Source of the DNA: Escallonia rubra
Taxonomy: Eukaryota > Streptophyta > Magnoliopsida > Escalloniales > Escalloniaceae
NCBI GenBank assembly: GCA_033065855.1
Contig: JAVXUO010001816.1
Span: 121,504-185,503, forward strand
DNA: 64,000 bases
Direction: 5' to 3'
Below the pieces are notes generated by a model. That model saw only the letters and a list, made by a program, of their open reading frames with translations, was not told where the DNA came from and made no database searches. The position numbers and the translations under genes are program-made. Positions 44,744 to 57,077 of the stretch are shown piece by piece; positions within the stretch are counted from its first letter, which is position 1; the number at the start of each line of letters is the position of its first letter.

Positions 44744-47700
44744 TGGAGTCATTTTGTAATTTTGGAAAAACTTCGGGGGCATAAATGTAAATTGATATTT
44801 TTAGTGATGGAAATTAATAAAATGGGTGATAGTATATGTTTTAGTGACATTTAGTTAAATTAATAAAAATTAGACTAATTTTGGGGCTTAATTGTATTAA
44901 ATAAGATTTGGGGTTTATTTTGCAATTATAAAAAATTGAGGGTTAATTTGCAATATTTGAAATTTGTACCTAGGTGTCAAGACGTTAGTAACCAGGTCAT
45001 AAACAATGGCCACCTTCTACTTTTTTGTGGTAACTCATGAAGTTAAATAATAAAGTAATGGTGATATTTTTTAAAAGGGAATTAAATAGAAAAACAAATG
45101 GGGGAGAAAATTCGAAAAAAGGAAAAGAAAGAAAAAAACAAAAAGGAGAAATAGAGAAAATAGCAGAAAAGAGAAAACAGAGCTTCGGGGAGGGTGCAAA
45201 TTTGAGAGAAAGAGAGAGAGCATAAGAAACTCGAAGGTAATCCCTCCCCCTCTTCACTAGTCTGCAATTTCAATTTTTGGGTGAGAGTTTGAGCTTCGCA
45301 CAGTGGTTGCGGTGGCCACGAACATGGTTAGACAGTGGGGGAGTTGCAGGTGTTCATGTGTGTGTGTTCAGCTATTTTATGTGCATGATATGTAGTATTA
45401 TATGTTAATGTGTGAGTATGAGGGGAGGGGATGGATTTCAGTGAGTTGTTGAGGAGGTTGATGTGTGTTCTGTGTGTGTGTGTCGGGTGTGTTTGTGGGT
45501 GATTATGTGTGCGAATTGAATGTAATTAGGTGTTAATGGTGCATATGTGTGGGTTGCAAGGTGTTTTGAGTGATATAGCTTGGGTTTGGTGGGGAATCAG
45601 TGTGTGTTTGTAAGGGTGACTGTGTGGGTGTGCGACTGTACGTTTGTGTGTGTGACTGTGTGTGTATATGTGATAATCCGTGCGTATAGGCTGGTGTAAT
45701 GAGGTGTAATTGTGTTTGAATTATGTTACTTGGTGTTAGTTAATCCATGGAGGTGTTTTCTAGTGTGTTGAGGACAAATTAATGGGTGTATGTGTGAGTT
45801 GGAACCGCCATGTGATCCGGCTGAAGGTGGAAGAAGAGAAGTAGGTGTAAATAAGGTGAAATAGTAGGGGTGTGATTCAAATAGTAATTGAAATTGTCAC
45901 TAAAGATGGACATTAAAGAAATTGTCACTAAAGATGGACATTAAATTAGGCAGTTTTTCAATGAATTTTTATAAATGGTTTGGTTCAAAATTAGACAAAG
46001 TCCAAAACCATAACCCCCTGAATTTTTACGAGACATACGCTCTGGAAAATTTCGGGAATTTTCGGTGTCCGCGAAGAACGCCAAAATTAGGATATCGATT
46101 AGGAACAATTCTGGATTTATTTAACATAGTAAACAGAGTTATTTTCATCTGAAAATTTTAGGACAAATCTTATTTTAATGATAGGTTTCATATTTAAAAG
46201 TTCGTGCCATTTTGAAGCCGATAGGTATTTTTCGCAAAACTGACTTTTGAGCACTCAGTCCAGGCACTGGTTGGGGATTTTCGGGCGAAAAATCTCTAAA
46301 ATAGTTTTTAGCCCAAGAATGACTTCCAGGATGCTTAAAACCTCCAGGGGTATTTTGGTAATTTGCCCTCCACAGGGGGTATTTTTTGAGTAAATTTGCA
46401 TACGGTAAGGATATTTTAAGGATTTTACTTACGGAAAGGTAATTCTGATGATTTAAGTGTAACGGGGGGTATTTTGGTAATTTTTCACCCCGAAGGGGGT
46501 ATTTTGATAATTTTACCTAAGAAAGGTATTTCTGGGTAAAATTGTGTACAGTAAGGTTATTATAGTGATTCTATTTACGAGAAGACCATTTTTATGATTT
46601 AAGTCCGAGATGGGCATTTTGGTAATTTTACACCTAAGGGCATTTCGGTAATTTTACATACGCGGTGAGGGAGGTTCATTTTGGGAGTATGTGTGAGTTC
46701 GTATTAAGTTATAATATTGTATTGTAGGCTATGTTCTGATGATTTGATCATCTCATTTAGGTTAAAGTTAAAGACTTCCGGTTAGGATATTTTAGCTACG
46801 GATCTAGGTAAGGGATTTTATCTGAATCCTGTGTAAGGACTTTCGTCCGAACCCTTATTTTGATAACTCGTACTCGTAAGTACTCATTCGATCAACTTAT
46901 GGCTAATGCCGAACTCTGAATTGTGTACTGATGTCAACTTGTTATTGCCTAAAAAACCTAATGTTGAACCTGAATCGATTATTCAGAAATCTTGTGATGC
47001 TCGCCTGTATTGTATGCTGAGCAAATTTGATAATTGTTTGATCCGTTCTTTCGAATTGTTGTGCCTAAATCCGATAACTATTCGCAATCGTTTTGCTGTT
47101 TATTTGTGATTTTCTTCTGAAATTCCGAATGATGACTTATTTTGGTATGTTATGGTTATTGAAATTCGATCTAATTTTGGTGAATTGAGCTTATGTTAAT
47201 GCTCATTGATATTTTTTATTTTTATGTGTTGACCTGGGTATCCGTTCTGTGAGGAGGCGGTATAAGGCTGGTCTGAATCCTGCATGAAATGTAGGCTAGT
47301 ATCCAATGAGACTAGTAATTATTATGGTACATCATGCATGTGTACATCTGTGCTTTGCAGGAATGGCATTGCAATCGCCCAGGATCAACGTTGATTTTTG
47401 GTTTTATCTGCTCTGTATATTGTCGTGACTGTTACGGAAATGACTGGAAAGTATTATCTGAAATAATTTGTGCTCGTGTTGAAATCCCTTGAGAAAATCT
47501 TCATTGTATTTTGGAAAGGATTGTCTCAGATGATCTATGTGCGTTTTGAAATCCTTTGGAAAATCATCATCGTATTTTGGAATGATGGCTTTGAAGATGA
47601 TCTTTTATTGATCGTTCTGGAACACATCATGATTATTATTATTTATTTCGGTATCTATTTCTGATGAATTTTGATTCTTTTGGAAATCATTGAGTTTTTT

Positions 47701-48159
47701 ACTGTTTGCAGTAGTCTGGAAATTTTCGTTGGTTGGATTCTTTGGAATCATTTTGTAATTCTTTTGTTAGTCCTTGTATGACCTTACTGAGCTCTCGAAA
47801 GCTCACCCTTCGTTTGATTTCTTTCTGCAATTTTGATCAACAGTAGATTGCTCGGGAATGGGGTTTAAAGTCTATGTGAGATTCCGGTGAGCCCATCACT
47901 ACTGGGTAATGAGACCCCTGTGTGGGTCAGTACTGTCGATTCATTCTATAAGGACTCAAGTTGTTAAGAACCTAGGTTTTAATAGTTTAAGTTCAAGCAA
48001 TTTTTTGTAATCTTGTATTTTGAAGAATTTGGGTTTGTGTCGAATCAGATGGTTTGAAGTAAATGGTAGTGTACAGAATTTAACAGGTTATATATGATCC
48101 GGTAGGTTAATGTTCTGGGAGTTCAGGACGATGAAGCTCCAGATTTTCGGGGCGTTACA
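44744..48159 (+). other. Solo LTR sequence right of the MULE, no gene
   Basis: LTR body. The ORFs at 45922-46152 and 46906-47109 lack features and fall in sequence shared with other LTR copies. Family landmarks are listed under the solo LTR entry. Confidence 0.65.
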
Positions 48160-49035
48160 TCAACACTATAAACTAGCTCTAGGAATACATAAAAGGGCTC
48201 ACTCTCTCCTTCTTTGATGAAGCGTCCATTCAGGGTAGGGATCTTCATCAAGCTTATGCGCTTCTCACTTCCCTCATCCTTCTTGGCCTAGGCTAGCTTC
48301 TAGATGGCCTCCTTTTTCTCTTTTCTGGTTGGCTTGTATCCTAAGCCAAATTGCTCTTTCTTGTTTTCCATATTAGGGAAGTTGGAAATTCCTTAACAGT
48401 TTCGACATAAGCCTTTTCCGAGAAAGTAGTAGAACTTCCTTAACACGGGGAATACTACCAACTGTTGTAAGGGGAAAAAGTGAGGAAGCTTTCTTCGTGA
48501 CAAACTTCCTCATACTCAAGACACTGAACCGGGTGATCCATCGTAAATCCACTGAGCAGAATATCCAAAGAATTATGCAGCACATTAACACTGTCCTTCT
48601 CGACCTGCCCGATTTGAGGCAACTGCGATTCTCCCTTATGGTTAAAACGACATCATTCAACACAAATTTAACCTTTTGGTGCAACGTAGAAGGTATTGCA
48701 CCCATAAAGTATATCCAAAGTCGTCCCAATAGATGATTGAAGGCGGCGAGTATATCCAATACCTGAAACTCAACATCAAAGCTAGCACTACCCAGAGTCA
48801 TTGGGAGCTTCACTGTACCAATCACCTCCCTTTGGATGTTATTGTAGGCTCGGACGACTTGGTTGGAAGGGGTGAACTCTGATGGATTAATGTTGAGGGC
48901 TTGAACAGTGCGTAAGGATTAATGGAATCCTTTCATCTAGCGCTCACATAGTGATATGGACCAGGTCATTGTGGCTTGGTCCTGATTTGGGCAGATTGGA
49001 CTCGAAGAAGGTGATGACATTTCCATAATGTATAG
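48160..49035 (-). pseudogene. Tat-type protease-region remnant, minus strand
   Basis: Upstream half of the pol remnant at 34404-36513. The minus-strand text includes VIGTVKLPMTLG-type MIGTVKLPMTLGSASFDVEF, then LLGRLWIYFMGAIPSTLHQK, which is the conserved block after the protease active site in Tat pols, followed by frame drift. The preceding part (about 49030-48840) is linker coding text with stops. It ends abruptly at ~49035 against the next, + strand Tat element. Confidence 0.7.
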
Positions 49036-49046
49036 CCCCTAGCAAC

Positions 49047-50712
49047 TTGGGACATGTCTTTGGGTTGTGTCAGTATCGATATTTACAGCCGGATCTTGGG
49101 CCAGTATTGCAACAAGTCTCTTCTACTGTTGCGCCTCAACATGTGCCAGCCAGGAGCTCTTCCGAGACTCACGAATCCATTGAAATGGAGCCTAGCCCCT
49201 ACCCGACGGAGCAGCATCAAACGACCAGCCAAGTGGTGGACATGTCTCATCCACCCACCCATGCCACCCTACATCTACCCGCATCAGCACCTGTCATGTA
49301 TCGTCCTTCCATTGCTACTGCCCACCAAGTCGCACCGTCAGGGGACTCCGGGGCTCACGGGGCGCCGGCCAGCCATCAACCTTTAGTCGGCCAGGAAGAG
49401 CCGCCTTCCCACTATGTTTCCAAGGCCAACTTTGACGCACTTCTTCACCGACTCATCAGACCAATTGACACGCCACGCGCCGTATGCTAATGAGATAGCC
49501 ATTATACCATATCCACTCAAGTACAAGCAACCCACTTTTGTGCTCTTTAACGGACGTGAAGGCAACGCCCGTGAGCACTTAACCAGATTCGACGGTTCGT
49601 TGGAGCAATATGGACCGGGCAATAGTTTGAAGCTGAGGGAGTTTCACAAGTCCCTCACAGGCTTGGCGTATACTTGGTACCATCAGATCCCTGCGGGGAC
49701 GGTCCATTCATGGAATGAGATGGTCCAACTCTTCTTGGGCAAATTCCACTACAAAGCTGAACGCGTCACCATAGTGGACATCACCGGCATTCGCCAGGCC
49801 CCCGGCGAAGACTTGACCAAGTATGTGCACCGTTTTCATCTTAAGTGTCTCGAATGTACAGATTTCAGTAAAGATGAGACATTGGTGCCCATATGCATCA
49901 AGAACATGAACGACGTCTATCGGGTGCACCTCGAGAACTTGCAGTTGAAGTCATGGGGACACCTCAAGGAAACGGCACGGCGTACTTACGAGACAGTCGG
50001 GCCCGTCAGACCACGGAGGCCTCGCCCATAGAATGCGCTGCTGGCCTCAGCAGACACATCCAGTACCCAGCGCAACAGCAACAACACCAGCAACAACAAC
50101 ATAAATAATTACACTGGTTTTAAGCGTCAGTTCCCGGATGGGGACCAACGCTCCGACAAACGGCGACAGCAGGAGACTCCGCCTGCCTTTCCATGTGATT
50201 TGAATACGGTAAAAGGGCTCTTGACAGAATGGGTTGCCAATGATAACAACTTTAAGTTGCCACCTGTGCGGATCCCCATCACAGACGAAGAGAGAACCAG
50301 GCCTAACTACTGCCCCTACCACCAGGCCCTTGGCCATCCTCTCAAGAACTGCAATGCATTGCGAGCTATCTTTGCAAGGAAGATCACGTCATGTGACCTA
50401 CAGCTGCGAAAGAACCACGATGTGCGGAAGAACCTATACCCAAATCATGGCAACAACAACCGCGAGCATCAGGTGCTCATGGTTACTACCGACCACGTCG
50501 AGTCGCCCGTCCCCGAAGCTTCTGTGGAAGTCTCGCCCATGGTCACAACTTGTGTACCTTCTGCCCCCCAGCCAGTGTCCTCAGTTGGCCAAATGATGAA
50601 GATCAAAGGCTTCTTTGATGAAATGGGGTTTTCACCCGCAGCGCGGACTTATCTCTCGGACTGTTTGATCAAGGTCACCACCGGCCTCGGGCCCGAATGC
50701 TTCGGCGCCTAG
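49047..50712 (+). pseudogene. gag: Tat gag (three reading-frame pieces)
   Basis: N-terminal Pro/Ser/His-rich part at 49047-49490. A frame change near 49450 leads to the capsid domain at 49414-50031 (GREGNAREHLTRFDGSLEQY, LTGLAYTWYHQIPAGTVHSW, TIVDITGIRQAPGEDLTKYV), the retrotransposon gag fold. A TAG at 50029-50031 is followed in the same frame by a Gln/Asn-rich stretch and a CxxH-type knuckle (CPYHQALGHPLKNC, about 50310-50352). It ends at 50712 with another stop before the protease. Decayed but easily read. Confidence 0.85.
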
Positions 50713-51478
50713 GCCGAGCTCAAACATATCCCTTCCACCGCATTCATTTTTTCGGACGAGGACTCACCACCGATTGAGCACCATAACCGGCCGATGTACA
50801 TTGAGTGCACTGTTAACGGCACCGGCTTCCGCCGCGCCTTGGTAGACGGCGGCGCCTCGATCAACATCATCTCTCTCATCACTTTGCAGCAGGCCGGTAT
50901 ACCACCAAGGAGGATCATCCGTGACCCCATCAAAATTACTGGCTTCGGGCAAGGCCACCAGTCCACCCTTGGCCACATCACTGTCGACCTCATGATCGGA
51001 ACTGTCCGTCGTGACACTCATGATAAACAGTGAGTCTTCCTTCCACCTCCTACTTGGGCGACCCTGGATTCATATCAACAAGGTTGTCCCCTCGACGTTC
51101 CACCAGTGTGTGAAGCTGGTGGTCGGTCCTACGGGACATGAGGTAGCAGTAACCATCCCCGCGACCAAGGCCCCTTTTGAATGTGCCGAGTCTTACTTCG
51201 CCGAGGCCTCCTTCTTCATTGAGCTTCCTGACGATGGTGAGAATGCTACTCACATTCATTCCACTAAACTACCAGATTGGGACGAGCTATGTGGGAACAA
51301 GACCCCCAAGTCCAAGTCCAAGTCCAAGAAAGGCAACGGAGACAAGGCATCAACCTCGATGGCGCCATCTCCTGTCCCGACCAATTCCTCGCCTTCATCC
51401 CCCAAGTCCAAGAAACACAAGTTTAAAGCCACCTTCCAACGCGTCATCAAAGACGGAAGAGTGATCTACCAGTTATGA
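50713..51478 (+). pseudogene. pro: Tat aspartic protease and linker
   Basis: Frame 1 reads to 51033 with RRALVDGGASINIISL, the aspartic protease active-site region (the usual D-T/S-G is here D-G-G), then ITGFGQGHQSTLGHITVDLM. A frame change near 51020 leads to 51011-51478 with FHLLLGRPWIHINKVVPSTF, the block that closes the Tat protease, followed by a Lys/Ser/Pro-rich linker. The active-site variation and frame break suggest it is inactive. Confidence 0.8.
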
Positions 51479-52625
51479 CGGTGTCCGAGGGCTCCGGGGG
51501 GTCCACCGCCTAACCCCCTCGACCCCGACCTGCCCATGGAGATAAAATACGGCCGAGCATTGCCCGCCAGACCCTGAGCTTACCCCGGGCGCTGCACCGC
51601 CCTGCTATGAAGACGGCCCTCGACCGCAGGCTGAAGATCTTGAAGAAATTAACCTGGCTGACCCGAGCGATGAACCTCGACTGACCTACATCGGCACGAA
51701 ACTCGCCCCAGGGCGAAGAGAAGGAATGATTACTCTCATCCGTGAATATCGCGATGTATTGGCATGGAGTTACAATGAAATGCCCGGATTGGATCCTGCC
51801 TTGGTGACACACCATCTCAGCATTGCTAACGGGTTCAGCCCTGTTCAACAGCATCCATGAACCTTCTGCCCCGAGCTCGAACTGAAGATCAAGCAAGAGA
51901 TCGAACAACTTTTACGAGCTGGCTTCATTGAACCCATCACTCATCCTATCTGGTTGGCTAATGTTGTTCCTGTGTAAAAGAAGAACGGCCAAGTCCGCGT
52001 TTGTATTGACTTTCGGGACTTGAACAAGGCATGCCCCAAAGACTAGTTCTCACTGCCCAACATCGACATGCCCACCGAGGCAGCTGCCGGACACGAAACC
52101 TTATCTTTCATGGATGGTTTCACGGGCTACAACCAAATCCGGATGAACCCCGACGATTGTGCCAAGACAGCCTTCCGCACCCCTATGGGTAACTTTTGTT
52201 GGAAAGTCATGCCTTTCGGCCTTAAGAACGCGGGTGCAACATATCAAAGAGCAATGACAGCAATCTTCCATGACATGATACACCGCACAGTGGAGGACTA
52301 CATCGACGATCTTATCATCAAATCTAAAAGGGAAAATGAACATCTCACGGACCTTCGGGCAGTCTTCGATCGTTGTCGACAATACAACATGCGGATGAAT
52401 CCGTTGAAATGTGCCTTTGGAGTCTCCTCCGGAAAATTCATCAGCTTTTTGGTCAGTCGACAGGGCATTGACATTGACCCTTCTAAAGCCGCCTCCATCC
52501 AAGAGATTCCCCCTCCCAAGAGCACCAAACAGTTAAAGAGCTTCCTCGGCAAGGTCTCTTACCTCCGCCGATTCATCCCTGCCTTGGCCGAACTCATCAC
52601 GCCTTTCCAGCACTTGACGCGCTAG
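51479..52625 (+). pseudogene. pol: Tat reverse transcriptase with in-frame stops
   Basis: Frame 3 gives LREYRDVLAWSYNEMPGLDP-like entry text from ~51740, then RT with GFIEPITHPIWLANVVPV, VRVCIDFRDLNKACPKD, FMDGFTGYNQIRMNPDD, MPFGLKNAGATYQRAM and the catalytic YIDDLIIKSK. In-frame stops lie at 51858 (TGA), 51975 (TAA), 52044 (TAG) and 52623 (TAG). The thumb/connection part ends with FLGKVSYLRRFIPALAEL. The frame is otherwise intact from ~51560, so most decay is by single substitutions. Confidence 0.88.
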
Positions 52626-53640
52626 AGCGCACCGTGGAGTTGGGGGGCACCTCAACAACAAGTATTCGAACAGATCAAGGCGGTTCTCATGTCACCGCAG
52701 ACCATGGTCGTGCCGCAACGAGGTATCCCACTCTTGCTTTATTTGACCTCCACGCCTAAGTCCATAGGGGCATTGTTTGCCCAAGAGGTGGATGGGGTGG
52801 AGTGCCCGGTTTATTATCTCAGCCGATCAATCAGGGGCCCCGAAGCCAATTACTCTGAGCTCGAGAAGCACTGCTTAGCCTTGGTCTACGCCTCGCAGAA
52901 ATTCAGACACTACTTCTTGTCGCACCAAATCACACTTGTCACCAAGGCCGATCCATTACGATACATGCTCACGCGCCATGCCCTGTCTGGCCGGCTTACT
53001 CGTTGGTTGCTGTTATTCGCCGAGTTCGGCCTATCCATCAAGAATCCTACAGCTCTACGGAGCCAAGCACTCGCGGACCTCTTGGCCTTCTTCCCACGCC
53101 AACAATATGAACCGACCTCAGATCAATTGCCTGGGGAAGAGACGGCCCTGACCTCTGACATTGGTGAATTGTGGACGCTTGAGTTCGACGGCTCAGCCAC
53201 TAGCAAAGGTCCCCATGGAGCTCCCCTCCGGCAAGGGGGTACCGGCATTGTCCTTCGAAATTCAGAGGGTGTTACCACATCCCTATCCTTCAAGCTTGCA
53301 TTCCCGGTGTCTAACAATGAAGCTGAGTATGAGGCACTTGTCATTGGCCTCATGTTGGCTACCAGTATGGGGGCTAAGGCATTGTGCGTGAAAAGAGACT
53401 CGAACTTGATCATGAAGCAGGCCGATGGGGAGTTCGCAGTCAAGGAGCCAGCCTTGGCACCTTATCGTGCCTTGTTGCAATACTTGGAAGGAAGATTTGG
53501 CCATATCCAGTACGAACATCATAACAGGTGCCACAACCGACATGCGGACAGCTTGGCCACGATCGCGTCAAAGATCGAGGTTGATGGTGAGCAGCGAATG
53601 CTAACCATCATCAAGAGGACAAAACCATGCACGACATTGG
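52626..53640 (+). pseudogene. pol: Tat RNase H plus second, archaeal-type RNase H
   Basis: Open in the RT frame. First RNase H: LLLYLTSTPKSIGALFAQE, PVYYLSRSIRGPEANYSELE, KHCLALVYASQKFRHYF, ending ADLLAFFP. Second RNase H1-type domain from ~53165: LEFDGSATSK, GGTGIVLRNSEG, NNEAEYEALVIGL, RDSNLIMKQADGEF, NRHADSLATIAS. Two RNase H domains in tandem identify the Tat lineage. Confidence 0.88.
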
Positions 53641-55243
53641 ACCTAGTCCCGAAAGACATTACTGCAGACGATTGGAGGCAGCCAATCGTCGACCAACTTA
53701 AGGCGCCATCTCTTGCTACCGCATCTACTCTTACAGATTTCTTGATGTTGGGAGATGTCTTGTACAGACGATGCCCCGGAGGCACTCTGGCCAGGTGCTT
53801 GGCCCCAGAAGAAGCAAAGCACAAATTGCAGCTCGGCCATCAGAAGTGTTGCGGCCTCGATGGTCCCCCTCTATACCGTCGCCTTCAGCGTATGGGCCTC
53901 TATTGGCCATCCATGGCCAAGGATGCCTCAGACATACAAGGGGACTGTCCCGAGTGTTCGTACGCCTCGGACAGTGCAGAAGCTCTTGTCATTAACGTCG
54001 AAGGTGACTGGCGCCAGCCTTTCATCCAGTACTTATCCCATGGGGTTCTACCCCCTGACCGCAGCTCGGCACGATCTATCAAGCGCAAGTCGGTCAAGTA
54101 TTTCGTGACAGAAGGAGAGTTGTTTCGCAAGGGATTTTTGGGACACACCCTGCGATGCCTGTAGGGTGCCCAAGCAGTCGAGGTGATTAACGAAGTGCAC
54201 AATGGTGATTGTGGTGAGCATCAAGGTTCTCAGAAGTTGTATGCAGAGTTGCTAAGGATGGGATACTACTGGCCAACTATGGAATCTGATGCAATCTCTC
54301 ATGTCCGACACTGCCAACCCTGTCAGAGACACACTGACACTGCACACGCCGGCGTCTGACCTCTGCATGATCTTGGCCCCTTGGCCATTTCACTCCTGGG
54401 CTCTCGACCTCATAGGCCCCATCCACCCAACATCACGAGGTCACACTTGGATCATGGTCGCAACGGAACGTTTCACAAAGTGGGTCGAAGCCATACCTCT
54501 ACGACGAGCCACGGGAGGCGTCATCGCCAACTTCTTACGCGACCACATCGTCTGTCGCTTTGGTATCCCCCGGTGTATCATATCTGACAATGGCACGCCA
54601 TTCATCAACAGGGATGTCCGAGCCTTCATGGAAGGATACAACATCAACCACGCTACATCCACTCCTTACTACCCACAAGGGAATGGTCAAGCCGAAGCTT
54701 CTAACAAGACTCTATTGCGGGTATTATCACGAATGGTCCATGATGTAAGTGGTTCATGGTCCGAGAAGCTAAGCCTCGCACTTTGGGCTTACAGAACCTC
54801 CAAGCATACAACAACAAAGACCACACCCTTTTCCCTTGTCTACGGGGACGAGTGTGTCGTACCAGCCGAGATTGCGGTCGCATCAGCCAGACTCTCCCTA
54901 AGCAGTGGGCTTGGGGAGGAAGAAACCAGAATGACCGCCCTTGAAGGACTTGGTGAAAGGAGAGCCAATGCCTTGCGCCGTATGAAGAAATACCACGAAC
55001 AACTCACCAAGGCATATGGAAAGACTGTGAAGCAACGAACATTCGTCGAGGGCGACCTTGTTCTCCAAAGCCGCCAAACATGTACGCGCCAACATGTCAG
55101 CCCCCAAGTTCACACCGAATTGGGAAGGACCACTTCAAGTACATGAAGCCAGAGACAATGGCTCCTACCTCCTGCTCAACACGGAAGATGGACAAATCAC
55201 GACACCTATCAACGGCCGCTATTTGAAGAAGTATTATGCATGA
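53641..55243 (+). pseudogene. int: Tat integrase with a duplicated zinc-binding module
   Basis: Two successive modules precede the integrase core. Module 1 (about 53670-53965): DDWRQPIVDQLK, DVLYRRCPGGTLARCLAPEE, HQKCCG, RMGLYWPSMAKDA, CPEC. Module 2 (about 54004-54330): GDWRQPFIQYLS, GELFRKGFLGHTLRCL, TAG stop at 54162, then EVHNGDCGEHQG, RMGYYWPTMESDA, CQPCQ. Frame changes near 54300 and again near 55080. The core reads HSWALDLIGPIHPTSRG, IISDNGTPFINRD and YYPQGNGQAEASNK, with all three catalytic acidic residues present. The C-terminal tail (PNWEGPLQVHEARDNGSYLL) ends at 55243. Confidence 0.85.
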
Positions 55244-55689
55244 CCAGCAGCGGAGTATTCCCCCAGCCCTACCCGCCCACAGCTTAGAACATTTACACAC
55301 ATCATTTTAGTATATGCACACATGTTCATGACTTGTAACTTTTGTTGTTTATTACAAGTTCTTGCTTTATTCATGTAATGGCATTTTGGCCCAAATACTA
55401 TCAATGCAAAGATCATTCACTCGCCTCAACTACTGTATGTAACGCACTCTTTCATTTAAACATCGTTCCCTAAGTCGCTTGCTATGGGCAGGGAAGGGGG
55501 AACCACAACGGGAAGACACCACATGCAAGATATACAAGCACATCAAAAGCTAAGCATCACCTCACAACAAACACAGGTACAAAATAACCATATGACTGCT
55601 ATATCAATATCAACAAAATGCATACAGGTCACAGGTTTGCAGGCCACTACGGACCAATGACTACTAGCAAAATGAAAAATACATCACAT
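55244..55689. other. Spacer between integrase and the antisense PMD gene
   Basis: No gene. AT-richer than either neighbour; presumably 3' untranslated sequence of both. Confidence 0.5.
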
Positions 55690-56991
55690 CTAATGTAAAG
55701 GAGCAAATAATGAACTGATAGGATCGGAGGTATACGTCTCCAATGTCAACCGCTGTGCCTGAAGATCAGACCACCTGCCACCCCAATCAGCTTGTCGACC
55801 CTCCGTCTCGGCCAACCGCCTCTCTACCTCCCTAAGTTGGGCGCGCAGCCCTGTCACCTCCTGGGTCCTCGCTGTCACTTCGGCATCAAGCACACGTCTC
55901 TGACCCTGCAAGGCAACCTCTTGAGCTCCGATCAGAGTCAGTCCTGCCGCCGCCTCAGCACTCTGGCCTCTCGATCTGATGTAGTCCGCTAGCCAATCCA
56001 ACTGAAAGCCAAGGGCCGCGTAGGGCGTAAGCTCCGAGAGGTACTGTGATATGATTGCCGGAGTCCAACTCGGGACCGGCACTGCACCAAGGGTGACCAA
56101 CCACTCCACAAAGGCCTCATACATCGCCTTCGAGAATGCTGCACCACAAATCAGGGCGGAGTCAGCGAATGTCTGTGGGTGCCGCACTCTAACCATCTCC
56201 AGACGGCATGCTACTGCATCCGACAACTCCACACCGTCCCACGGGATCATGTATGCCTGTACGACTGGGAATCTACCACAGGCGTCACCAGCCCATGCGA
56301 CGCCGCCACCTGCCGACTGTGCATCCACTGCACCAAAATGCATCGCTAACAAAGTATCACCAGCATCCGCTACTGAACCTGACAATGTCTCCGGAACAGG
56401 CTCCGCTGCCTGTGGAACAGGTGCCTCAGGCTGCGGGGACGGATCTGCAGTAGGCATATGTGTAGCAGCGAAAACATGATGAATGCCGGACGGAGCGTCC
56501 GGCTCCCTTACCGCCCACCAGTCAGACCCCTCGAACAAGTGGGAGCCACCCATCTGGCCACCGAATGGAGACTCAACCGCTTCGACCGGGACAGGCGACG
56601 GACTCGAATGATCGATAGGTTCCACGAGGTAGGCCGCCGCCTTCTCTGCTGCCCCTACCTCCTCAACTGCCCCCCTGTCCATGGAACCAACCGCGCTGGC
56701 AGTCTCGGCATTCATCTGCTCTACCTCGTCGACTGCCTCGACCACTGCCTCCTCTACCTCAGCGACAACCTCGGTATCCACAGCCCCAGCATCCACAATG
56801 GTCTCCCCATCTGTCTCCCCAGGCATATCGGCAGCCTCCATGTCCTCGCCAGCATCAAAGCCAGCCTCGGCATCCATGTCCTCGCCAGCATCAAAGCCAG
56901 CCTCGGCATCCATGTCCTCGCCATCATCAAAGACAACCTCGGCATCCTCCGCTGTCTCAGACGACTCTGCATCTATGTCATCTTCGAGCTC
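55690..56991 (-). pseudogene. Antisense PMD gene, last exon (acidic repeats and coiled coil)
   Basis: Begins after a T-rich acceptor (..tttttgtcag) with ELEDDIDAESSE, phase 0 with the upstream exon (intron 57077-56992, 86 bp). It contains three near-identical 12-residue acidic repeats (GFDAGEDMDAEA type, 56840-56940), Val/Glu-rich and Pro-rich stretches, a folded-looking block (VACRLEMVRVRHPQTFADSA, AAFSKAMYEAFVEWLV) and a C-terminal helix (QGQRRVLDAEVTARTQEVTG.. REVERRLAETEGRQ) predicted to be a coiled coil; stop at 55692-55690. Open throughout. Function of this part unknown. Confidence 0.65.
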
Positions 56992-57077
56992 CTGACAAAA
57001 AAAAAAAAAAAAAAACTTAGCACATGAGTAACACAATGATCGGCAACTATGAAACAAAAAAAAATGGTAACACTAAC

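Larger units (their letters stand above)
36514..48159 (+). mobile_element. Solo LTR (~3.56 kb) of the long-LTR family, interrupted by a MULE
   Basis: Starts tgttatatcccaaac and ends ggggcgttaca; flanks ttaac (36509-36513) and tcaac (48160-48164) are a one-mismatch target duplication. It splits the minus-strand Tat pol. LTR sequence is 36514-36651 and 44744-48159 and carries the family landmarks: GA-rich stretch then aag|gtaatccct (gt at 45237), TG-rich block 45355-45670, periodic 'ttttggtaatttt', and a putative 47-bp exon at 46761-46807. There is no interior or second LTR. No gene in 44744-48159. Confidence 0.8.
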
